A stretch of 64,000 bases of DNA from Arenimonas sp. (lineage in GTDB: Bacteria; Pseudomonadota; Alphaproteobacteria; Rhizobiales; Rhizobiaceae), in assembly GCA_019459145.1 (NCBI GenBank), contig JAIBEK010000066.1:1-64000 (forward strand). Direction: 5' to 3'. Both the position numbers and the translations under genes were made by a program. Shown here piece by piece: positions 26,146 to 34,482 of the stretch (its first letter is position 1; every line of letters starts with the position of its first letter). A model generated the notes under the pieces. The model was not told the origin of the DNA, searched no databases, and saw only the letters and a program-made list of their open reading frames with translations.

Positions 26146-26412
26146 CTAATAGTGGTAGCGGCATTGGGCGATGACCAGGACCTGTGCGCCGTCGCGGTCC
26201 AGGACCCGATAGACGAGGCGGTGTTCCTGGTTGATCCTGCGCGACCAGAAGCCCTTGAGGCTTCCTTTCAGCGGCTCAGGCTTGCCGATGCCTGCGAGGG
26301 GGTGTCTCAGCGCATCGCGAAGAAGGTCGTTGATGCGCGCCAGCGTCTTGCGGTCCGTTTCCTGCCAAACCAGATAATCCGCCCAGGCGTCCTCGGTGAA
26401 CGCGATCTGCAT
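26146..26412 (-). CDS. yoeB: YoeB-type toxin (RelE superfamily mRNA interferase)
   Basis: The 88-residue protein is a full-length Txe/YoeB toxin: it begins with the FTEDAWADYLVWQETDRKTL pattern, has PLAGIGKPEPLKGSLKGFWSRRINQEHRLVYRV, and ends with CRYHY. The conserved Glu, Arg, His and Tyr of the YoeB active site are all in place. YoeB cleaves mRNA in the ribosomal A site. It is encoded immediately after its antitoxin (3-base gap). Confidence 0.92.
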   Translation of the reverse strand: MQIAFTEDAWADYLVWQETDRKTLARINDLLRDALRHPLAGIGKPEPLKGSLKGFWSRRINQEHRLVYRVLDRDGAQVLVIAQCRYHY

Positions 26413-26415
26413 GGG

Positions 26416-26679
26416 TCAGGCCTTGTGCTCAACCGGGAGGTGACGGACGGTGAACCGTCCCGCCTCGATCTCGGACTTAGCCTTGAGCAGACGTGTGGCA
26501 TTGGCGGGGGACGAAAGAAGGTGGATGGTCTCCATCATGCCTTCATATTCCTCCTTGCCGATCAGGATCGCCGACGGCTTGTCGCGCCTGACGATTTCCA
26601 CCGGGGCTGCGTCCTCGTTTACCTTGTCGAGCAGGCCGGCAAGTTCGGCGCGGGCTTTCGAAAAGAATACCGTATCCAT
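26416..26679 (-). CDS. yefM: YefM/Phd-type antitoxin
   Basis: The 87-residue protein has the Phd/YefM N-terminal DNA-binding fold (FFSKARAELAGLLDKVNED, PVEIVRRDKPSAILIGKEEYEGMMET) and a C-terminal toxin-wrapping helix (LLKAKSEIEAGRFTVRHL). It neutralises YoeB and represses its own operon. The ATG at 26679 lies just downstream of the TGTAC-N8-GTACA operator and follows AGGAGACCTGTC. Confidence 0.92.
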   Translation of the reverse strand: MDTVFFSKARAELAGLLDKVNEDAAPVEIVRRDKPSAILIGKEEYEGMMETIHLLSSPANATRLLKAKSEIEAGRFTVRHLPVEHKA

Positions 26680-26695
26680 GACAGGTCTCCTGAGT

Positions 26696-26713
26696 TGTAC
26701 CGAATATAGTACA
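26696..26713 (-). promoter_or_regulatory. YefM operator palindrome
   Basis: TGTACCGAATATAGTACA is a TGTAC-N8-GTACA inverted repeat 17-34 bases upstream of the yefM start. E. coli YefM binds TGTACA-centred palindromes, so this is the likely autoregulatory site. Confidence 0.7.
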
Positions 26714-26736
26714 GGTCGTGGCCCGCAGCAAGCCGC

Positions 26737-28431
26737 TCACCCGATCAGGCAGAACTTGTCGACGTCGACCATGCCCTTGTCGGAGATCTTCAGGTGCGGG
26801 ATGACCGGCAGCGGCAGGAAGGCGACCTGGAGGAAGGGCTCTTGCAGAGTCGTTCCAAGGGCATAGGCGGCCTTTCTCAAGTGATGGAGCGTGTCGCGCA
26901 CCGTCTCGAAGGGCTCGAGGCTCATCAGGCCGGCGACGGGCAGGGCGATCTCGCCGGTGACCTTGCCGTCCTCGACCACGACGAAGCCGCCCTTGATCTC
27001 GCCCAGGCGATTGGCGGCGAGCGCCATGTCGTCCTCCGAGACGCCGACCACGCAGATATTGTGGCTGTCATGGCCGACGGTCGAGGCGATCGCGCCCTTC
27101 TTCAGGCCGAACCCTTGCACGAAGCCGTTGGCGTGGTTGCCGTTCTTGCCATGGCGCTCGATGACGGCGACCTTGATGATGTCGCGGTCGAGGTCGACGG
27201 TGGTCTGGTTGCCATTGGAGGGCAGGCGGTAACGGCGGTACTCGGTGATGATCTTGCCGGGTAGCACGCCCATGACCGGCGTTTCACCCTCGGTCACGGC
27301 CACGCCGAAATCGGCGGCCCTGACATGCCGCGCCTTGACGCTGTCGAGGCCGACGGGGGCGACGGCTTCTCGGGTGGCGAACAGCGCGTCGGTGACGCGG
27401 CGGCCGGCGCAGAAGACCATCTGCGCCTTGCAGTTTTCCAGGCTGTCGACGACGACAAGATCTGCCCGCCAGCCGGGGGCGATAAGGCCGCGGTCGCGCA
27501 GGCCGAAGGCTCTGGCCGCCGAGATCGAGGCGGCGCGGTAGACGGCGAGCGGATCGACGCCATGGGCAATGGCGGTGCGGATCATGTAGTCGAGATGGCC
27601 TTCCTCGGCGATGTCGAGCGGGTTGCGGTCGTCGGTGCAGAGCGCGAGGAAGGGCGAGAGCCGCTCGGTGAGGATCGGCATCAGGGCGTGCAGGTCCTTC
27701 GACACCGAGCCCTCGCGCACCAGGATGTGCATGCCCTTGCGGATCTTCTCCATGGCTTCCGGCACGTTGGTGCATTCGTGGTCGGTGCGGATGCGGGCCG
27801 AGAGATAGCCGTTCAAGTCCCGGCCGGACAGCAGCGGCGAATGGCCGTCGATATGGCCGTCCTGGAAGGCCTCCAGCTTGGCCAGGCAGACCGGGTCCTT
27901 GTGGATCACACCGGGGAAATTCATGAATTCGGCAAGCCCGATCACCTGGGGATGGTGACGGAAGGGCAGGAGCTTCTCGATCGGAAGATCGGCGCCGGAG
28001 GTTTCCAGATGCGTGGCGGGCACGCAGGAGGAAAGCTGGACGCGGATGTCCATGATCGTGCGCTCGGAGGAGTCGAGGAAATAGCGGATGCCTTCCGTGC
28101 CCAGCACGTTGGCGATTTCGTGCGGGTCGCAGATCACTGTCGTCACGCCATAGGGCAGGACGCAGCGGTCGAACTCGTGCGGTGTGACCAGCGATGATTC
28201 GATGTGGAGATGGGTGTCGATGAAGCCGGGGACGGCGATCCGGCCGGAAATGTCGATCTCCTCCCGGCCTTCATAGGCATTTCCGGTGCCGACGATGGTG
28301 TCGCCGCAGATGGCGATGTCGGAGGAGACCAGTTCGCCGGTGACGAGATCGAAGAAGCGGCCGTTCTTCAGCACGATGTCGGCGGGGATGCGGCCGGTGC
28401 CCTGGTCGATGCGGTTTTCCAAGCTGCTCAT
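26737..28431 (-). CDS. ade: adenine deaminase
   Basis: The 564-residue amidohydrolase-fold protein matches the Ade family, which converts adenine to hypoxanthine plus ammonia using a Mn/Fe dinuclear site. Motifs are [13 protein letters not shown] near residues 71-83, [39 protein letters not shown] and the C-terminal [11 protein letters not shown]. Its product enters the xanthine dehydrogenase step encoded at 7501-11777, though the gene is 14 kb away and separately transcribed. The ATG at 28431 fits the family N-terminus. Confidence 0.94.
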   Translation of the reverse strand: MSSLENRIDQGTGRIPADIVLKNGRFFDLVTGELVSSDIAICGDTIVGTGNAYEGREEIDISGRIAVPGFIDTHLHIESSLVTPHEFDRCVLPYGVTTVICDPHEIANVLGTEGIRYFLDSSERTIMDIRVQLSSCVPATHLETSGADLPIEKLLPFRHHPQVIGLAEFMNFPGVIHKDPVCLAKLEAFQDGHIDGHSPLLSGRDLNGYLSARIRTDHECTNVPEAMEKIRKGMHILVREGSVSKDLHALMPILTERLSPFLALCTDDRNPLDIAEEGHLDYMIRTAIAHGVDPLAVYRAASISAARAFGLRDRGLIAPGWRADLVVVDSLENCKAQMVFCAGRRVTDALFATREAVAPVGLDSVKARHVRAADFGVAVTEGETPVMGVLPGKIITEYRRYRLPSNGNQTTVDLDRDIIKVAVIERHGKNGNHANGFVQGFGLKKGAIASTVGHDSHNICVVGVSEDDMALAANRLGEIKGGFVVVEDGKVTGEIALPVAGLMSLEPFETVRDTLHHLRKAAYALGTTLQEPFLQVAFLPLPVIPHLKISDKGMVDVDKFCLIG

Positions 28432-28514
28432 GCGGTCACTCCGATTCCGTGGTTGCCCGACCTTACCGCCGCGGGACCGCCAAGGGAAACGGGATCACCC
28501 CGGATCAGCTCGGA

Positions 28515-29420
28515 TCAGGCCGGCAGTTCTACCGAAAAGCCGTAGCGCGCATCCTGGCCGCCGGCGAGTAACGTCGTGAAGGGCCGCTCGGCAAGTTCGG
28601 CGGTGTCGCCGGCAAGGGCCGCCATGCCGTGCCAGGGCTCGATGCAGAGGAAGGGCGCGCCGGGTTTCTGCCACAGCGCGAGGTTCGGCAGGTTGTCGAA
28701 GGCAAAGCGCAGCGTCGGCCCGCCTTCGATGCCGTAGGTGAGGCCGGTGCCGGCACCCTCCGGAAAGATCATCGCGCCATCGGCGAAAAGCGCAGGGGAA
28801 AGCTCGAGGCTGCCCTCGGCGAAAGGGGAGGTGTATGGCTGGGGCGAGAGCAGTCCGTTGGACAGGCGAAACAGCGGCGGCTCTGCGCCATTGTCGAGCA
28901 CGATCCGGTGCGGTCGGCTTTCGCCGCCCGGTAGCGGCCAGGCAAAGGCGGGATGGAAGCCGACGCCATAGGGCATGGGCGCAGGGTCGCGATTGCTTAC
29001 CGTCGCGGTGACGGTCAGCCTGTTGCGATCCAGCCGGTGTTCCAGCTCCAGCGTGAATTCGAACGGGTAGCTCGCCTTCGTCTCGTTGCTGGCGCCGAGC
29101 CTGTGGCGGCAGAAGCCTTGGCCCTTGTCCACCAGGGTAAATGTGCTGCGCCGGGCAAAGCCGTGCTGCTTCATTGGGAAGGGGCGGCCGGAGATTTCCA
29201 CCATGTCGTCCGGCGCCTTGCCGACGATCGGAAAGAGGATCGGCGAGCGGCCCGACCACCAGGCGGGATCGCCGCTCCACAGGAAGGACCGGCCGCCCTT
29301 GTGGCAGAGCGACTGCATCTCGGCGCCGAGCGAGGAGACCGCGACGACCAGATTGTCGCTTTCGATCCTGATTGTCTCGGTCAAGGTCAAATCCCTTCTC
29401 GCGGCTGTGGTGACGGCCAT
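28515..29420 (-). CDS. aldose 1-epimerase family protein
   Basis: A protein of about 300 residues with the galactose-mutarotase fold: SLGAEMQSL, LFPIVGKAPDD, KQHGFAR with a catalytic His, PYGVGFHPAFAWPL with the second His, and CIEPWHGMA with the catalytic Glu. It is closest to the LacX-like group of aldose 1-epimerases. The start is uncertain: the ATG at 29420 has no ribosome site, while a TTG at 29387 has GAGAAGGG 8 bases upstream and would give MTLTETIRIES, the more usual N-terminus. Confidence 0.85.
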   Translation of the reverse strand: MAVTTAARRDLTLTETIRIESDNLVVAVSSLGAEMQSLCHKGGRSFLWSGDPAWWSGRSPILFPIVGKAPDDMVEISGRPFPMKQHGFARRSTFTLVDKGQGFCRHRLGASNETKASYPFEFTLELEHRLDRNRLTVTATVSNRDPAPMPYGVGFHPAFAWPLPGGESRPHRIVLDNGAEPPLFRLSNGLLSPQPYTSPFAEGSLELSPALFADGAMIFPEGAGTGLTYGIEGGPTLRFAFDNLPNLALWQKPGAPFLCIEPWHGMAALAGDTAELAERPFTTLLAGGQDARYGFSVELPA

Positions 29421-29474
29421 CTTAAAGGATTCGCCCGGTAGGTGTCGGACAAAGATACGCGCCGTGGAAGTGAT

Positions 29475-29500
29475 CAGGGCGGCCGTCGCCGCCCGCCCTG
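29475..29500 (-). terminator. hairpin after the LivK-like gene
   Basis: CAGGGCGG and CCGCCCTG form an 8-bp stem with a 10-base loop, between the LivK-like stop (29537) and the aldose epimerase gene. No T-run follows on the minus strand. Confidence 0.35.
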
Positions 29501-29536
29501 TGGTGTCGTCTGGAGCCTGAGCAAACCGCTCGGCGC

Positions 29537-30646
29537 TTACTCGACGGCGACGATCTTGCCGGCGTCCCACTTGAACAGCGAGAAGCTCTGCGAGGTGAGG
29601 TCGCCGGTTTCGCCGTAGGTGACGGCGCCGATGGCGGTGGCGATCGGTTCGCCCGACTTCAGGGCTGCGGCGACGGCTTCGGCGTCCTCGGCGCTGCCGG
29701 CCTTTTCGATGCCGGCCTTCAGCACCTCGACGGCGGCATAGGCGTTCAGCGTGAAGGCTTCGGCCGGGATGCCGGCCGCGGTCAGCGCGTCGGCGGCGGC
29801 CTTGGAATCCGGGTTCTTCAGCGCGTCGGAGGCATTGGTGAAGATCGCGCCATTGGCGGCGTCACCGCCGATCGAGGCGAATTCGCTGTTCGACAGGCCG
29901 TCGCCGCCGATGATGGTGGCCTTGACGCCGAGGTCGGCGAGCTGGCGCGACAGAAGGCCACCTTCCGGGTGATAGCCGCCGAAATAGATCACCTCGACAC
30001 CTTCCGACTTGAGACGGGTGGTGAGCGCGCTGAAATCCTTGTCGCCGGCGGTAAGCGCGTCGTTGAACACCTCGGTCACGCCGCCTTCGTTGAGCGTCTT
30101 CTTGAAGGCATCGGCCAGGCCCTTGCCGTACTGGCCCTTGTCATTGATGATACCGACCTTCTTGTCCTTCATGTTGGCGAGAACGTATTTCGCCGCGACC
30201 TCGGCCTGCTGGTCGTCCCGTCCGCAGGTGCGCAGCACATTGGTGAGGCCGCGATTGGTCAGGTCCGGGGCGGTGGCAGTCGGGGTGACCATCAGCACGC
30301 CGTTTTCGGCCAGCACGTCGGAGGCCGGAATGGCGACGCCGGAGGTCACCGGGCCGACGACGAAACGCACGCCTTCGCCGACCAGCTGGTTGGCGGCCGA
30401 GACGCCCTGCTTGGGTTCGCCGGCATCGTCGGCCATCTTCAGGACGACGGTTTCGCCATTGATACCGCCGGCCTTGTTGATCTGATCGACGGCGACTTCG
30501 GCGCCGTGTTTGACCTGCTCGCCATAGGCGGCGACCGGGCCGGTGAGCGGCGCGATCAGGCCGATGACGATCTCGGCGCGGGCCGTCGTGGCGAAGGCGA
30601 GGGCGGCGGCGACCAATGCGGTGCTCGTCAGCAGTTTCAGGTTCAT
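29537..30646 (-). CDS. branched-chain amino acid ABC transporter, periplasmic binding protein
   Basis: The 369-residue protein starts with a signal peptide ([24 protein letters not shown]) and continues as a type 1 periplasmic binding protein of the LivJ/LivK (BraC) family: [39 protein letters not shown] and [16 protein letters not shown]. It would deliver leucine, isoleucine, valine or other amino acids to a LivHMGF-type transporter, whose genes are not adjacent. The ATG at 30646 follows AAGGAGAGAAG. Longer frames to 30856 are upstream non-coding sequence. Confidence 0.92.
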   Translation of the reverse strand: MNLKLLTSTALVAAALAFATTARAEIVIGLIAPLTGPVAAYGEQVKHGAEVAVDQINKAGGINGETVVLKMADDAGEPKQGVSAANQLVGEGVRFVVGPVTSGVAIPASDVLAENGVLMVTPTATAPDLTNRGLTNVLRTCGRDDQQAEVAAKYVLANMKDKKVGIINDKGQYGKGLADAFKKTLNEGGVTEVFNDALTAGDKDFSALTTRLKSEGVEVIYFGGYHPEGGLLSRQLADLGVKATIIGGDGLSNSEFASIGGDAANGAIFTNASDALKNPDSKAAADALTAAGIPAEAFTLNAYAAVEVLKAGIEKAGSAEDAEAVAAALKSGEPIATAIGAVTYGETGDLTSQSFSLFKWDAGKIVAVE

Positions 30647-30860
30647 GTCTTCTCTCCTTGGATGGCGATGTTTTTTCCGGCTGCTCCCGAACAGCCCGTC
30701 TTTTTTCCGGCAGGTTTCGAGGTCGCCGGATTGGTGATGGGGCTTTTTTAGCCGAGCCTCATTAGACACCGGGACGGGCCGGGTGGCCAGTCGGAATTTA
30801 TGTTGCATGCTACGTATTATTGCAGTGCTGGCTTGCGATTTCCGCATCCCAGGCATTGTC

Positions 30861-30890
30861 TTGACAAATGCATAACTGGAAAGTTATAGG
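30861..30890 (+). promoter_or_regulatory. sigma-70-type promoter with embedded ArsR operator
   Basis: TTGACA (30861-30866), an 18-base spacer, then TATAGG (30885-30890). Between and overlapping the minus-10 element lies an inverted repeat, ATAACT-N4-AGTTAT (30872-30887), well placed for the encoded ArsR protein to repress its own operon. Confidence 0.65.
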
Positions 30891-30912
30891 ATTGATTGAT
30901 AGCCGCAGAGTT

Positions 30913-31245
30913 ATGAATTTGATGAGCGATGCATCTGACCTGCTTTTCTCGGCCCTCGCCGATCCGACTCGCCGGGCGATCTTCGAGCGTTTGTGCCGCC
31001 GGGGCGAACAGACGGTCGGTGTGCTGACCGCACAGGCCGGGGTGTCGCAGCCGGCGGTGTCGAAGCATCTTGGCGTGCTGAAGCGGGCCGGGCTGGTGAC
31101 CGACCGGCACGCGGGGCGCCAGACGCATTACAGCGCACGGCTCGAGGCGCTGACGCCGCTCAGCGACTGGACGAAACAGATGACCGGCTTCTGGGAAGGC
31201 CGGTTCGACGATCTCGAAGACCTTCTGAAGAGGATGGATCAATGA
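30913..31245 (+). CDS. ArsR/SmtB-family regulator
   Basis: A winged-helix regulator of about 110 residues: LLFSALADPTRRAIFERL, then the recognition helix GVSQPAVSKHLGVLKRAGLV and the wing DRHAGRQTHYSA. No metal-binding Cys set is visible, so it belongs to the group that lacks the ELCVCDL metal site and is commonly paired with SRPBCC proteins. The start must lie after the promoter at 30861-30890, so 30913 is taken; 30922 is a second possibility. Its stop overlaps the next start in an ATGA. Confidence 0.85.
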   Translation: MNLMSDASDLLFSALADPTRRAIFERLCRRGEQTVGVLTAQAGVSQPAVSKHLGVLKRAGLVTDRHAGRQTHYSARLEALTPLSDWTKQMTGFWEGRFDDLEDLLKRMDQ

Positions 31246-31652
31246 CCGATACCGCCGCCAAGTCCCTTTCCGTCGTCGTCGAACGGGAATTGCCGCATCC
31301 GCCGGAGAAGATCTGGCGTGCGCTCACCCAGCCGCATCTGATCGAGGCATGGCTGATGAAGAATGCGTTCAAGCCGGAAGTTGGGCATGGCTTTACGCTC
31401 GTGGCCGACTGGGGCACCGTGGAATGCAGCGTGCGGGCGGTCGAGGAGAACCGGCGGCTGTCCTATAGCTGGGACGCAAAGCCGCTGGAGAGTATCGTCA
31501 CCTGGACGCTGACGCCGACGGAAAAGGGCACCATGCTGCGCATGGAACAGACAGGCTTCAAGGCCGACCAGCCGATGTTCTACGGCGGCGCCAAGCAGGG
31601 CTGGCCGCGCTTCATCGACAGCCTGGAGGACGTGCTGGCCCGCATGGATTGA
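31242..31652 (+). CDS. SRPBCC / AHSA1-like protein
   Basis: The 136-residue protein has the START-like hydrophobic-cavity fold of activator of Hsp90 homologue 1-like proteins: RELPHPPEKIWRALTQPHLIEAWLM at the start and GGAKQGWPRFIDSLEDVLARMD at the end. Ligand and function are unknown for such members. It is translationally coupled to the ArsR gene, a very common pairing, suggesting the regulator controls it. Confidence 0.85.
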   Translation: MTDTAAKSLSVVVERELPHPPEKIWRALTQPHLIEAWLMKNAFKPEVGHGFTLVADWGTVECSVRAVEENRRLSYSWDAKPLESIVTWTLTPTEKGTMLRMEQTGFKADQPMFYGGAKQGWPRFIDSLEDVLARMD

Positions 31653-31812
31653 GGCGGTCGGCCGCGCTTCCCACGACACGGAATGCCGGCCCTTGCTGCC
31701 GTCATCGCCACGAGGTCCCGTCACAGGACGGGGCCGCGGGCGGCGAGGTCGTGTTTTGATGCGATCCCAACCGGGCCAGTACCTGCGGCCCGCAATCGAA
31801 AGGAGTGCGCCC

Positions 31813-32025
31813 ATGCGCTGGAACAAATGGATCAGGCAAATTCACCGCTGGCTGTCGCTCGCCTTCACCATTGCCGTCATTATCAACATCGCCGCCATGA
31901 TCCTGCAGGCGCCGGCCGTGTGGATCGGTTTTCTGGCTCTGGTGCCGCTCATTCCGCTGCTGATGACCGGGCTCTACCTGTTCGCACTGCCCTATATCGC
32001 AAGGCGACGTGGTGTGGAGGGGTAG
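31813..32025 (+). CDS. small inner-membrane protein (70 aa)
   Basis: A 70-residue protein with a basic start (MRWNKWIRQIHRWLS) and two transmembrane helices (about residues 15-33 and 37-58) linked by a short turn. The IRQIHRWLSLAFT pattern resembles the first helix of PepSY-associated membrane proteins. The ATG at 31813 is preceded by AAAGGAGTGCG. Function unknown. Confidence 0.65.
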   Translation: MRWNKWIRQIHRWLSLAFTIAVIINIAAMILQAPAVWIGFLALVPLIPLLMTGLYLFALPYIARRRGVEG

Positions 32026-32054
32026 TGCGGGGCTGGAGGGGGGCGCCGACGCCA

Positions 32055-32077
32055 TCTTCTCCCCGCTGGGGAGAAGA
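32055..32077. repeat. REP-like palindrome
   Basis: TCTTCTCCCC and GGGGAGAAGA around a GCT loop, the same family as the repeats at 9865-10270 and 40288-40399. It lies between a membrane protein gene and the transaminase terminator. Confidence 0.75.
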
Positions 32078-32169
32078 GGGGACGCAGGCGTCGTGGCTCA
32101 ACGGACGGGCGGCTGCGGCGATCGCTGTGGGTGGCGTGACGCATGGGGTGTCGAGAGTCTTAAACGAAA

Positions 32170-32193
32170 GAAGCGGCCGTTGCCGGCCGCTTC
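32170..32193 (-). terminator. terminator of the transaminase gene
   Basis: GAAGCGGCCG and CGGCCGCTTC form a perfect 10-bp stem with a 4-base loop. On the minus strand it is followed by TTTCGTTTA. It begins 24 bases after the transaminase stop codon. Confidence 0.75.
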
Positions 32194-32216
32194 GATAATG
32201 ATCCGAACCTTTAAGC

Positions 32217-33545
32217 TCAGATGTTGGCCATCAACACCTTGCGGAGCTTGTCGAACAATTCGTCGATCTCGTCCTTGGTGATGATCAGCGGCGGCGAGAG
32301 CGCGATGATGTCGCCGGTGGTGCGGATCAGGAGGCCCGATTCATAGGCCTTGAGGAAGGCGTTGAAGGCGCGCTTGGTCGGCTCGCCGGCAATGGGTTGA
32401 AGCTCGATGGCGCCGATCAGGCCGATATTGCGGATATCGATGACGTTCGGGCAGTCGGCCAGCGAGTGCAGCTTCTCTTCCCAGTAGGACGCAAGCTCGG
32501 CGGCGCGGGTCAGCAGGCCCTCGTCGCGATAGGTGTCGAGCGTGCCAAGGGCCGCGGCCGAGGCGATCGGGTTGCCGGAATAGGTGTAGCCGTGGAAGAA
32601 CTCGATCAGGTGTTCCGGACCGGTCATGAAGGCATCATGGATCTCGGAGGTGACGAAGACCGCGCCCATCGGGATGACGCCGTTGGTCAGTCCCTTGGCG
32701 GTGGTGATGATGTCCGGTTTAACGTCGAAATACTGCGCGGCAAAGGGGGCGCCGAGGCGGCCGAAACCGGTGATGACTTCATCGAAGATCAGCAGGATGC
32801 CGTGCTTGGTGCAGATCTCGCGCAGGCGCTGGAGGTAGCCCTTCGGCGGGATCAGCACGCCGGTGGAGCCGGCCACCGGCTCGACGATGACGGCGGCGAT
32901 CGTCGAGGCATCATGAAGCGTGACGATGCGTTCCAATTCGTCGGCGAGATCACCGCCATGCTCCGGCATGCCCTTGGAAAAGGCATTCTTGGCCGGCAGA
33001 TGGGTGTGCGGCATGTGATCGACACCGGTCAGGAGCGTGCCGAACATCTTGCGGTTGGTGACGATGCCGCCGACCGAGATGCCGCCGAAATTGACGCCGT
33101 GATAGCCTCGCTCACGGCCGATCAGGCGGGTGCGCGATCCCTGACCCTTGACCCGCTGGTAGGCGAGCGCCACCTTCAGCGCCGTTTCGACCGATTCCGA
33201 GCCCGAATTGGTGTAGAGAACATGCGCCATATTGTCGGGCGCGAGGTCGATCAGGCGGTTGGCGAGCTCGAAGGCCTTGGGATGGCCGAGCTGGAAGGCG
33301 GGTGCATAGTCCAATTCGCCGGCCTGGCTGGCGATCGCCTCGGTGATCTGCGGGCGGCAGTGGCCGGCATTGACGCACCACAGACCGGCGGTGCCGTCGA
33401 GCACCTGGCGACCGTCATGGGTCGTGTAGTGCATATCCTTGGCGCCGACGAACAGGCGCGGCTCCTTCTTGAACTGGCGGTTGGCGGTGAACGGCATCCA
33501 GAAGGCGCGCAGGTCGTTGGGCGTGGTATTCAAGCGGTTGGACAT
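32217..33545 (-). CDS. omega-amino acid--pyruvate aminotransferase
   Basis: The 442-residue PLP enzyme is a class III aminotransferase: FWMPFTANRQFKKEPRLF near the N-terminus is typical of beta-alanine/omega-amino acid:pyruvate aminotransferases. NSGSESVETALK, YHGVNFGGISVGG, IFDEVITGFGRLG and the PLP lysine in TTAKGLTNG are present. It probably transfers amino groups from beta-alanine or similar omega-amino acids to pyruvate. The ATG at 33545 gives MSNRLN; an ATG four codons upstream is the alternative. Confidence 0.88.
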   Translation of the reverse strand: MSNRLNTTPNDLRAFWMPFTANRQFKKEPRLFVGAKDMHYTTHDGRQVLDGTAGLWCVNAGHCRPQITEAIASQAGELDYAPAFQLGHPKAFELANRLIDLAPDNMAHVLYTNSGSESVETALKVALAYQRVKGQGSRTRLIGRERGYHGVNFGGISVGGIVTNRKMFGTLLTGVDHMPHTHLPAKNAFSKGMPEHGGDLADELERIVTLHDASTIAAVIVEPVAGSTGVLIPPKGYLQRLREICTKHGILLIFDEVITGFGRLGAPFAAQYFDVKPDIITTAKGLTNGVIPMGAVFVTSEIHDAFMTGPEHLIEFFHGYTYSGNPIASAAALGTLDTYRDEGLLTRAAELASYWEEKLHSLADCPNVIDIRNIGLIGAIELQPIAGEPTKRAFNAFLKAYESGLLIRTTGDIIALSPPLIITKDEIDELFDKLRKVLMANI

Positions 33546-34053
33546 AATGCTCTCCATGGCCTTTTTCGTTGCGGGCGGCCATTTCCCGGTCGGCGGCGAT
33601 CGGCCGGATCATTCTTAAAAAACCCGGCCAAATTAGCAGCGCGACCAAGGTCGTCAACCGGCATCAAGAAACATCATGAGTGCTCAAGGTTCCGGTTATG
33701 CTTTGCCACCGCCGCCTTCGCCTTCGTTGGTCGCTGGCCGGGCGTTGTGCGGCGCCGCTCTTCCTCAAGCTTAGGGCAAGGTCGGTGGGAGAATGTGGGC
33801 ATCGCCGGGAGATCGTTCCCGAGGGCAGTCTGGGCGCCTTCCGGCAAGACCGGCGGCAAGCGCTGGCAGGTACCGGCCCCGGCGTTTTCAAGCGGCGGGT
33901 CGGTGCCTGCGTTCGCCGCAACGAGAAAGACCGGCAAATCAAGGATCTGCCGGTCAGGATCTTCTCAAGACGTCATGTCAAATTGCCGCCATATAAGCCG
34001 GTCGAATGGTGTATTCGACCGATCGCCTTCTCACCGCGGAAGCGGGCGGGGCG
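33546..34053. other. 508-base gap between the nolR-like and transaminase genes
   Basis: Short overlapping frames occur on both strands, but none has a ribosome site or recognisable protein. It contains the candidate terminator of the nolR-like gene at 33929-33955 and presumably the transaminase promoter; an A-rich stretch at about 33617-33626 is the only AT-rich part. Confidence 0.5.
33929..33955 (-). terminator. candidate terminator downstream of the nolR-like gene
   Basis: GACCGGCA and TGCCGGTC form an 8-bp stem with an 11-base loop; on the minus strand TTTCTCGTT follows. It lies about 100 bases past the nolR-like stop. Confidence 0.45.
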
Positions 34054-34371
34054 TCAGGCGGCCGATTTATTGGCGCTTGTCGGGCAATAAATGTCTTCCA
34101 GCGTGCCGAGGATCTTGATGACCGATTCGGAGGTGCTGGAATAATAGATCGTCTGCGCGTCGCGGCGGGTCTTGACCAGTTTCTGGGCGCGCAATTTGGA
34201 AAGGTGCTGGGACAGGGCCGACTGGCTGAGGCCAACCTGGGCGGCGAGAACGCCGACGGGAACCTCTCCCTCGACGAGGCTGCACAGGATCATCAGGCGC
34301 TTGGGATTTGCCATGGCCGAAAGCAGGCCGGCGGCGGGAATGGACTGTTCGGACAATGCCTTGGTTTTCAT
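34054..34371 (-). CDS. nolR: NolR-like ArsR-family regulator
   Basis: A winged-helix protein of about 105 residues. The core, LLSAMANPKRLMILCSLVEGEVPVG then VGLSQSALSQHLSKLRAQ and TRRDAQTIYYSSTSESVIKILGTLEDIY, closely follows what I recall of Sinorhizobium NolR, a global repressor of nodulation genes and of many housekeeping functions. The ATG at 34371 is chosen so that two NolR-type boxes at 34438-34481 fall upstream; a frame from 34455 would include one of them. It is transcribed in the same direction as the HugZ-like gene. Confidence 0.8.
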   Translation of the reverse strand: MKTKALSEQSIPAAGLLSAMANPKRLMILCSLVEGEVPVGVLAAQVGLSQSALSQHLSKLRAQKLVKTRRDAQTIYYSSTSESVIKILGTLEDIYCPTSANKSAA

Positions 34372-34437
34372 CAGATCAACTTTCGTGAGCCGGGCCTCGG
34401 GAGGAAAGGCGACGGTTTGCAATCCATCAAATTGGTT

Positions 34438-34453
34438 ATGCTGTAACTCTAAC
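34438..34453 (-). promoter_or_regulatory. weaker NolR-type box
   Basis: On the minus strand GTTAG-N9-AT, one mismatch from the published NolR consensus (A/T)TTAG-N9-A(T/A). About 70-80 bases upstream of the nolR-like start. Confidence 0.4.
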
Positions 34454-34465
34454 AAGTGCCAAAAA

Positions 34466-34481
34466 ATTGTATATGCCTAAA
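34466..34481 (-). promoter_or_regulatory. NolR-type box
   Basis: On the minus strand TTTAG-N9-AT, a full match to the NolR consensus (A/T)TTAG-N9-A(T/A). It lies 95-110 bases upstream of the nolR-like start in an AT-rich stretch, and only two bases past the HugZ-like stop. NolR of S. meliloti represses itself, which fits. Confidence 0.55.
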
Positions 34482-34482
34482 T

